A DNA stretch of 64,000 bases, taken from positions 38,342,113 through 38,406,112 of the forward strand of contig CM045987.1 in the NCBI GenBank assembly GCA_025175895.1, read 5' to 3'. Positions 57,091 through 64,000 of the stretch are shown here, piece by piece. This DNA comes from Wurfbainia villosa (taxonomy: Eukaryota > Streptophyta > Magnoliopsida > Zingiberales > Zingiberaceae). Both the position numbers and the translations under genes were made by a program. The notes beneath the pieces are model-generated. The model searched no databases. It worked only from the letters and a program-made list of their open reading frames with translations, and was not told where the DNA came from. The number at the start of each line of letters is the position of its first letter. Positions within the stretch are counted from its first letter, which is position 1.

Positions 57091-58497
57091 TGTTGGTGCA
57101 ATCGGCCCAGCAGTACCTTGATGGTATTTTGATGATAGACAAAACTCAGGACATAGGATTGTCATGGAAAAGTCCAACATGGGTTGGCATGGAGAATCCA
57201 AGCATGGAGCTTGGTGTGGAAGTCCAAAGCATTGCGAAGCCGTGCGTTTGGTGCTTGGCATGGGAAATCCAAAGCATTGCGAAGCCGTGCGCTTGGTGCT
57301 TGGTGAGAAATGCATTGCGAAGCCGTGCGCTTGGTGCATATGGGAAGTCTTAAGGACTTGGTAAGTTCACTAGGCTCGGGGTCTTTGAGTCGGTGAAGGA
57401 TGACATTGCGAAGTCGTGCGCTTGGTGCATCCGAGGGACCACCGGACGGGGAGCGAATGGAGTGAGCCCAAAGGGAAGCATACTTCTAGGGCATGAGACG
57501 CGAAGGATGGCGTTGCGAAGCCGTGCGCTTGGCGCATCCGAGAGACGTAGGCCGAGGGAAGAGAGCTTCGGTGGGGAACTCCATGAGTGATGTGGACTTA
57601 GCCAAGTGGCTAAGACTGAGTGTCGGAGACTCAAACAACTTGGTGTTTGAGGTTTTTATCCGCATAAGTGCGGTTCGTAGTCCAAGTCGACTAGGGTTGG
57701 CCGGTGTAAGGTGCGTTTTGGTGCTTAGCGATCGTACGCCATGGGTCAATGATCGGCCCGATGTCGGCCAATGATCCGCTGTGGGATGGCGGATCGATGA
57801 AAGTGTCGAGCACGCGAGCGCTCCGTGGCAAGTGACGTCGACTACTTAGGTCACCGATCGTACGCCGGCCTGGCGATCGGGTAGTAGAGATCCGTTGGAA
57901 CTTGTCCGACGTGGATCTGGCCGTTGTGAGACAACGGACACAGGGGCAGTCGACTGGGGCCTTTTGGCAGTCGACTGATGGGCGCGAAAACAGCTTGATG
58001 CAGGTTATAAATGGAGCTCGAGTTGGAGGATTTCGCCAAGACTTTAAGGAAGCAATTGAAGGGGATTTGCTGTTGCATTCCAGTCCTTCAAGAGCCATCC
58101 AAAGCAAGCAACAAGAAAAGGGTCAAAGCAAAGATTTGTAAAGCGTTCTTTACTTGTATTTCTTGTGTCTTTGTATTTCTTGTATATTATTGTTGTAATA
58201 GCTTGTGAGAGGTTTCTCCACCTCCGACGTATAGTCGAGAAGGAGTTTAGTTAGTGTCGTGCGCATAACTAGAGCTCGAGGAGCTCGCCCGTGGAGTAGG
58301 AACCATTCGGTTCCGAACCACGTATATCGTGTGTATTTGCATGTGATTGTATTTGTTGTTAGTATTCATATTTGCATTAGTATTCCGCTGCGCTAACAAC
58401 AATCGTAGACAAGCACGCGACGAGAACGAGCAATTTACGACGTCCAACGTACGAGGGCTATTCACCCCCCTCTAGCCGGCCATATCGATCCCTTACA
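57091..58497 (+). repeat. 5' LTR of element H
   Basis: It runs from TGTTGGTGCAATCGG to CCCTTACA. It has four copies of a 'gcgaagccgtgcg' phrase (57234-57525), two exact CAGTCGACTG palindromes (57947, 57968), and TATAAAT at 58006-58012 as a candidate TATA box. Confidence 0.92.
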
Positions 58498-58499
58498 AG

Positions 58500-58511
58500 T
58501 GGTATCAGAGC
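58500..58511 (+). promoter_or_regulatory. Primer-binding site of element H
   Basis: TGGTATCAGAGC lies two bases after the LTR end. Confidence 0.92.
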
Positions 58512-58554
58512 GAGGTCGCTCTTCAAGGACTAACCGCCGCGAGAGCAATTCAAG

Positions 58555-60092
58555 ATGGGCGGCTTCATCCATCCACCGAAATTCGATGGAGATTTTTCTT
58601 GGTGGAGGAAACGGATGGAGGTATATTTCGAAACCGATTTCGATTTCATGTTAATCATTGAAAATGGTTTTGAAGTGCCTAGGGACAAAGAAAACAAGCC
58701 ATTAGAAAAATCAAGGTGGACCCAAGACCAAATGAAGGATTTCAAGACAAATCTTGAGGTAATCAAATTACTTAGTGAATTGATTCCTAACCATATTTTG
58801 TCTAGGCTAGGTAATTTTAGGAATGCAAAGGATTTGTGGAATAAGGTGATTGAATTCCACAAGAATCCCCAACCGGCACAAATAGAAGAAAATGCCGAAG
58901 AAGAAGCTCCCACAACATTTGAAGATGTTGATGATTTGGTGGAGACCTCCACCTCTAGTATTGAGGGGGAGGAAAGGCAATCTTCAATCCCGGAGCAAGA
59001 ACAAGAAGTATCCACATCCGGGAGAAGTGAAGATCAAGAAGAGGCCTCCACCACCTCCCTAGGTAACTCAAGCATTGTAATTTTAAATAAAAATCACATA
59101 ATATGCTTTGAGTGTAGGGAGAAAGGGCACTACAAAAGTAAATGTCCTAAATTGGCTAAGGAAAAGGCATCCACACCAAAAGTCAACCCAAAGTCAAAGG
59201 ATGCCGGTGTTCCCAAAAATAAGAGCAAAGAGCACATTGTGTGCTTTAAATGCAACCAAAAGGGACACTACCAAAGTCAATGCCCTAGGGGGAGGAAGAA
59301 AGGGCAAGAAGGTGTTTCTCATGTAGGGGGAGCTTATAAAGCTAACCCTAAGGTAAATTTATTTAATGCACCTTCAATTCCTAGAGTTCAAAAGCATGCT
59401 AAGAAAAATAAATATGTTTGTCTGCCAAGCATGTTTATATGACTAAAGACAAACCTAGGACCCAAAACACTAGACCTATTTTACCTAGGGAGTCAATTAG
59501 GAGAGTTGAAGAAAACTTGGGTATTAATCCCAAGAAATCTAGGCACATGCCTAAGAGGAAGAACCTTTCCCAAAAACCTAATGAAAATTCAAAATTGGGA
59601 AAATTAGAGCTAGAGAACCAAGTCTTGAGGTCAAGACTTGAGAGAATGGAGAAAACCCTTAAAATCATAGAAAATTCATTTCTAGGGTCAAATGCCCAAA
59701 AGTCAAAACCTAAGATTCAAAAACGGTCTAAGGGCAAGGAAGGTTTGGGTCACAAACCTAAGCCCAAGAAGACTTATCATAATGTTCCATTTGATTATGG
59801 AACTATTTCTAGGTCTAGGAAAGCCAAGGCTAATAGGGAAGTTATCCCTAAGTCGAGCCATGGTGTTTGCTTAGTGGCTAAGGACCTAAGGAAAACCAAG
59901 AAAGCCACTAAGAAGGTCAATGGAGGAGTCACTTTTAGAGTTGACCCAAGAAAGACCCAATTGACTAAGGCTTCAAAGCCAAAAAGGGTCATTAGGAAGG
60001 TATCTAGGGAAGTTATCCCTAGAGAATACCTTGTTAACCCAAGGAGCTCAAATAGATATTGGGTTCCTAAAAGCGTGATCGACTCACGCTAA
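58555..60092 (+). pseudogene. Gag of element H
   Basis: The start is ATG 58555, only 57 bases after the LTR. A continuous frame runs to 59442, and the reading continues in the frame ending 60092 after a shift near 59420. It has N-terminal Gag (P-K-F-D-G-D-F-S-W-W-R-K-R-M), an acidic Ser/Glu-rich part, two intact zinc knuckles (C-F-E-C-R-E-K-G-H-Y-K-S-K-C near 59107-59148 and C-F-K-C-N-Q-K-G-H-Y-Q-S-Q-C near 59242-59283), a heptad-like segment, and a basic end with the same last residues as G. One frameshift is the only clear lesion. RNA binding and particle formation are inferred from the family. Confidence 0.87.
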
Positions 60093-61668
60093 ATGGGTTA
60101 AGGCGTGTCAACCCTAAGTGGATGGGTAGTTAACCTAACCATAGTAGAGTTGACACATTAGGGTGTGCCAATGTGCTTGAGAAGTTAAAAATGATTTAAA
60201 TTGGCACATTTAGGTCTTAGAAGTATTGGTGTGTCATTTTGGGTTTTTGGCACATTAGGGAAATGAATGGCATTAAGGCAAAATGAATTTAATTCCTAGA
60301 AATGGCAACTTAATTTTTAACACTTAGGTATTCTATACCTTAGTATATTTTACTTGTCATGCTTTATTTGCCTTGCCATGTCATGACATCATTTTCATTT
60401 TCATCTATAAAAATGTCATGATCATGTTTAGATATATGTTTAGATGTCATGTATGCTTAAGTTTCATTCACATGCCATGACATCATGATATTGGCATATG
60501 TTTTTATCTATATCATATCTATGCCATAATCACATCATGCATGAATTAAAATGGAGTTAAGGACTATGGCATGATTTGATAGGAATCAAAGAATATTGCC
60601 TTAGAAATATGCATGAGAACATAAACAAAACAAAAACCCACATCTCACAAAATATTTGACTTATATGTGTTTTTGCACATCTAGATATTGGTGAGATGTT
60701 TAGGAAAAAGAAAATAAAGGTTTGAAAAACATTTTGAAAACATTTTGAAAAACCTTGGTGAAGTCTATCTTTTGATAGCTATCACCATTGAATGGGATGA
60801 TACAAAGAGGGCTCTTTATTGAAGCTTTTCTAAACTTTTGAACTTTGTATCAATCTCCTAATTTAATGGGTAAAATAATTTTCCAATATTTTTCACCCAT
60901 AGTGTTTAGGATAAGTATTATACGTATGCATTTTCAAGATTTTTAAAATTACGTATATTTACTTATGGATTTCGAAATCCATTTCGAATGTCAAATCGAA
61001 TGATTATCGATCATGACCGCCATGGATCGGCAATGATCGATGGGGTGGCAAATGATCGATTTCTGATTTCAGTCGACTGCCCAAGCTGATTTCGGGTAAA
61101 TCTTGTTGGTTAGGCCCATGTTCAGCTAGGTTAAGGTTCCCTAACCACTCCTAACCCTAGGATATGCTTGGGAGAGCATTAGAGAGGGTGGAAATCCATT
61201 GGATATGGATTAGGAGTTGGGTTGAGGGTGAGTATCAATTTTAAGGTGGAAAAGAGTTCATTGTTGAACTTTGCCTTAATTTTGATTTGGTTAATGTTCC
61301 TATTGGCTTAGGGGCTCTCCAAGGACATTGTTGGTGCAATGGTCAAGGGGGAGCAAGCCTCTAGGGGGAGGTATCCATCATGGGAAGATGGATGTGTATT
61401 TCCTCATGGGAGGAAAATTGGGTTGCCTCTCTTTAAGTGATATGGGATCACTAGAAAGATTGTAGGCATGTGTTCCTCCAAGGGAGAGATTGTAGGCATT
61501 GGGATATGAGACATTCATACCCTTGGGGAGGACCTTTTTGATGTAATGTCAAAAAGGGGGAGAAGTTACCAAGTTACCAATTAGGGTTCGTTGGAATTCT
61601 CTTTGGGATATGAGAATTGTCAATATGGGAGAATTGGTAGACTTGAGATGGTAGTTTTGTCAATCATC
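60093..61668 (+). other. Element H non-coding 3' region
   Basis: Homologous to 54277-56136, AT-rich, with 'catgacatcatg' phrases (60375-60490) and one exact CAGTCGACTG (61070). A second polypurine tract copy (61551-61564) lies 118 bp before the main one. No pol domain is seen. Confidence 0.7.
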
Positions 61669-61682
61669 AAAAAGGGGGAGAT
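61669..61682 (+). promoter_or_regulatory. Polypurine tract of element H
   Basis: AAAAAGGGGGAGAT abuts the 3' LTR. Confidence 0.88.
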
Positions 61683-63061
61683 TGTTGGTGCAATCGGCCC
61701 AGCAGTACCTTGATGGTATTTTGATGATAGACAAAACTGACATAGGATTGTCATGGGAAAGTCCAACATGGGTTGGCATGGAGAATCCAAGCATGGAGCT
61801 TGGTGTGGAAGTCCAAAGCATTGCGGCCGCTGGTGCTTGGCATGGGAAATCCAAAGCATTGCGGCCGTGCGCTTGGTGCTTGGTGAGAAATGCATTGCGG
61901 CCGTGCGCGCTTGGTGCATATGGGAAGTCTTAAGGACTTGGTAAGTTCACTAGGCTCGGGTCTTTGAGTCGGTGAAGGATGACATTGCGAAGTCGTGCGC
62001 TTGGTGCATCCGAGGGACCGCCGGACGGGGAGCGAATGGAGTGAGCCCAAAGGGAAGCATACTTCTAGGGCATGAGACGCGAAGGATGGCGCTGGCGGCC
62101 GGCGCTTGGCGATCCGAGGGACGAGGCCGAGGGAAGAGAGCTTCTGGGGAACTCCATGAGTGATGTGGACTTAGCCAAGTGGCTAAGACGAGTGTCGAGA
62201 CTCAAACAACTTGGTGTTTGAGGTTTTTCCGACGCAATGATCGCATAGGTGCCGGTTCGACTAGTCCAAGTCGACTAGGGTTCGACTGGTGTAAGGTGCA
62301 TTTTGGTGCGGCGATTGCCATGGATCGGCAATGATCGATGTCGAGCCGATCGGCTGGGATGGCATCGGCGATGAAAGTGTCGAGAGCACTGAGCGCTCGT
62401 GAGCCGACCGGCGATCGACTACTAGGTCACTGATCATTGCCGACCCGCGCAATCATCGTAGGAGATCCGCTGGAACTTGTCCGACGTGGATCCGCCGTTG
62501 TGAGACAACGGACATAGGGCAATCGATGGGGCCTTTTGGCGCGATGGGATGGGCGAAACAATTGATGCAAAGTTATAAATGGAGCTCGAGTTGGAGGATT
62601 TCGCCAAGACTTTAAGGAAGCAATTGAAGGATTTCTGCATTCCATTCAGTCCTTCAAGAGCCATCCAGCAAGCAACAAGAAAAGGGTCAAAGCAAAGATT
62701 TGTAAAGCGTTCTTTACTTGTATTTCTTGTGTCTTTGTATTTCTTGTATATTATTGTTGTAATAGCTTGTGAGAGGTTTCTCCACCTCCGACGTATAGTC
62801 GAGAAGGAGTTTAGTTAGTGCCGTGCGCATAACTAGAGCTCGAGGAGCTCGCCCGTGGAGTAGGAACCATTCGGTTCCGAACCACGTATATCGTGTGTAT
62901 TTGCATGTGATTGTATTTGTTGTTAGTATTCATATTTGCATTAGTATTCCGCTGCGCTAACAACAATCGTAGACAAGCACGCGACGAGAACGAGCAATTT
63001 ACGACGTCCAACGTACGAGGGCTATTCACCCCCCTCTAGCCGGCCATATCTATCCCTTACA
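61683..63061 (+). repeat. 3' LTR of element H
   Basis: The 1379-bp LTR has ends matching the 5' LTR. Long stretches are near-identical to the 5' LTR, but the GC-rich repeated motifs (gcgaagccg, CAGTCGACTG and the 57720-57900 segment) are altered at every copy. Confidence 0.92.
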
Positions 63062-63724
63062 CTATGGTCGTTAGCAGTCGACTGCCAATGTTGGCAGTCG
63101 ACTGCCAAGAGTCCCGTTGGAACTTGTCCAACGTGGATTGAGCCGTTGTCTCACAGCTACAGTGTTGGCAGTCGACTGGGGACTTATGGCAGTCGACTGC
63201 CAAGCGGAAATCTAGCCCGACGTAAGATAAAAAGGGGAGCTCGTGGAGGATTTCATTATTAGTTCTTTGGGAGCTTTGGTGAGGCGATTTGAAGGCGATT
63301 TGCAGGTGCATTTCAGGGTCCTTCAAGCTCATCAAAGCAACCAACAAGCAAGCGCTCAAAACCCTAGTTTGTAAAGTGTTCTTTACATTTTCATTTGTAT
63401 TTGCTTGTTTACTTTGTATTACTTGTTGTAATTCATTGTACGAGGTTTCTCCACCTCCGACTTGTTGTCGAGAAGGAGTTTTATTGCTTAGTGGTGTTTA
63501 TGGCATCGCTTGGGTTCGTACGAACCCAATCCGTGGAGTAGGAACCATTTTGGTTTCGAACCACGTTATATCGTGCGTGTTGTGATTGTGTCTTGTGTTT
63601 GTATTTGTTATCGTCTATTCCGCTGCATACTAACAAGATTGTAGACAAGAAACGCGAACGAATTCCATAATTGTACGGTCACACGCTATTCACCCCCCCC
63701 TCTAGCGGCCTCAAATCCTCTACA
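63062..63724 (+). repeat. 3' LTR of element G, second part
   Basis: G's LTR resumes with the duplicated CTATG and ends CCTCTACA. It contains four exact CAGTCGACTG palindromes (63075, 63095, 63169, 63190). Confidence 0.92.
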
Positions 63725-64000
63725 GTAGCTACTCCAAGGCCCCGCGATCCTAGACTGTGTACAATGGGGCAATTCACTAACAAAGTCTCATCCTATTTGG
63801 AGGTAGGATACGACGATTACAATGAACAAAAGAATGAGGAAGAGGCACAAGCCCACCTCTCCTCTTTACAATGAAATGCTCGATAAAAAGAAGCTCGAAT
63901 ACAAAGGTAAGACAACTAAAAGAAAAGATTACCGACATAGAAGGTTGAAGCTCGGCATGAAGTAGGTGTAGTGGTGGCGTAGCATTATCGTAGACCTTCG
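63725..64000 (-). repeat. 5' LTR of element F, second part
   Basis: It resembles D's LTR after 'gattgct' (compare 30750-30990), such as 'gggcaattcactaa' and 'ggaggtagga', and runs out of the window. It has no gene; the short plus-strand frame 63671-63874 crosses the LTR border and is spurious. Confidence 0.8.

Larger units (their letters stand above)
57091..63061 (+). mobile_element. Gag-only LTR element H nested in G
   Basis: The 5.97-kb element has LTRs 57091-58497 (1407 bp) and 61683-63061 (1379 bp), a PBS at 58500, one Gag gene and a polypurine tract at 61669-61682. The perfect 5-bp TSD is CTATG. It shares with G the first 20 LTR bases, the LTR 3' part, the Gag and the 3' region design, but the LTR middle is different, so it is a sister subfamily. 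There is no pol sequence. Confidence 0.93.
50930..63724 (+). mobile_element. Gag-only LTR element G (contains H)
   Basis: LTRs are 50930-52474 and 56151-57090 plus 63062-63724. The PBS is at 52477, a polypurine tract lies at 56137-56150, and one Gag gene lies between. There is no trace of protease, integrase, RT or RNase H in 54277-56136. The TSD is poor (ATTGC 50925-50929, GTAGC 63725-63729; three of five), but F's LTR clearly continues on both sides. The layout is that of TR-GAG elements. The LTR 3' end (CTATTCACCCCCCCTCTAG) is shared with D and F, so the likely helper is a SIRE-like element. Confidence 0.87.
48005..64000 (-). mobile_element. SIRE-like copia element F, truncated, interrupted by G
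   Basis: The minus-strand internal region (48005-50771) is homologous to D's protease-to-gag part (27715-30594), followed by its 5' LTR at 50772. The LTR is cut by G at 50929, resumes at 63725 and runs past the window end. The part from integrase to the 3' LTR is missing at the left. It is older than D, with more stops and a degenerate PBS. Confidence 0.85.

Overview
This window is plant nuclear DNA made almost entirely of nested transposable elements. The evidence is Ty1/copia and Ty3/gypsy long terminal repeat (LTR) retrotransposons with plant-type polyproteins, primer-binding sites complementary to initiator tRNA-Met, and a plant-type hAT transposon. I see no host gene, rRNA, tRNA or CRISPR array. 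The species cannot be fixed from the sequence; a large, repeat-rich angiosperm genome is the safe statement.

Layout, left to right. (1) 1-1611 and 20516-21742 are two halves of an old Athila-type Ty3/gypsy element. (2) Copia element A (1612-20515) splits that element. Copia element B of the same family (1957-11442) sits inside A's 5' LTR. Both have 2.2-kb LTRs and decayed gag-pro-int-RT-RNase H. (3) A different copia family, C, starts at 21743. Its 5' LTR is split by a minus-strand SIRE/Maximus-like copia element, D (23041-31847), whose LTRs are nearly identical. Its RNase H is split by a 4.29-kb hAT transposon (36855-41144) with a perfect 8-bp target-site duplication (TSD). (4) To the right of C lie its truncated 3' LTR, a short RNase H fragment of a second C-family copy, and another C-family LTR carrying a solo LTR, E (44948-46820). 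(5) A truncated minus-strand LTR of the A/B family (47183-48004) abuts a second minus-strand SIRE-like element, F (48005 to beyond 64000). Into F's LTR went element G (50930-63724), and into G's 3' LTR went element H (57091-63061). G and H carry only a Gag gene, a TR-GAG-like non-autonomous design, and share their LTR 3' end with D and F.

How the parts relate. The order of insertion can be read from TSDs: Athila, then A, then B; Athila, then C, then D and hAT; F, then G, then H. Five of the eight nested insertions lie inside LTRs. No element has a complete reading frame for every protein it needs, so the younger ones (D, G, H) were probably moved by proteins from related copies elsewhere.

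The most interesting signals are RNA- or DNA-structural rather than coding. Four hairpins with a common tip occur in the leaders of A and B. An array of about twelve short hairpins with covarying stems occurs in the G LTRs. A palindromic decamer recurs across G and H, and it differs between paired LTRs in a way random mutation does not easily explain.
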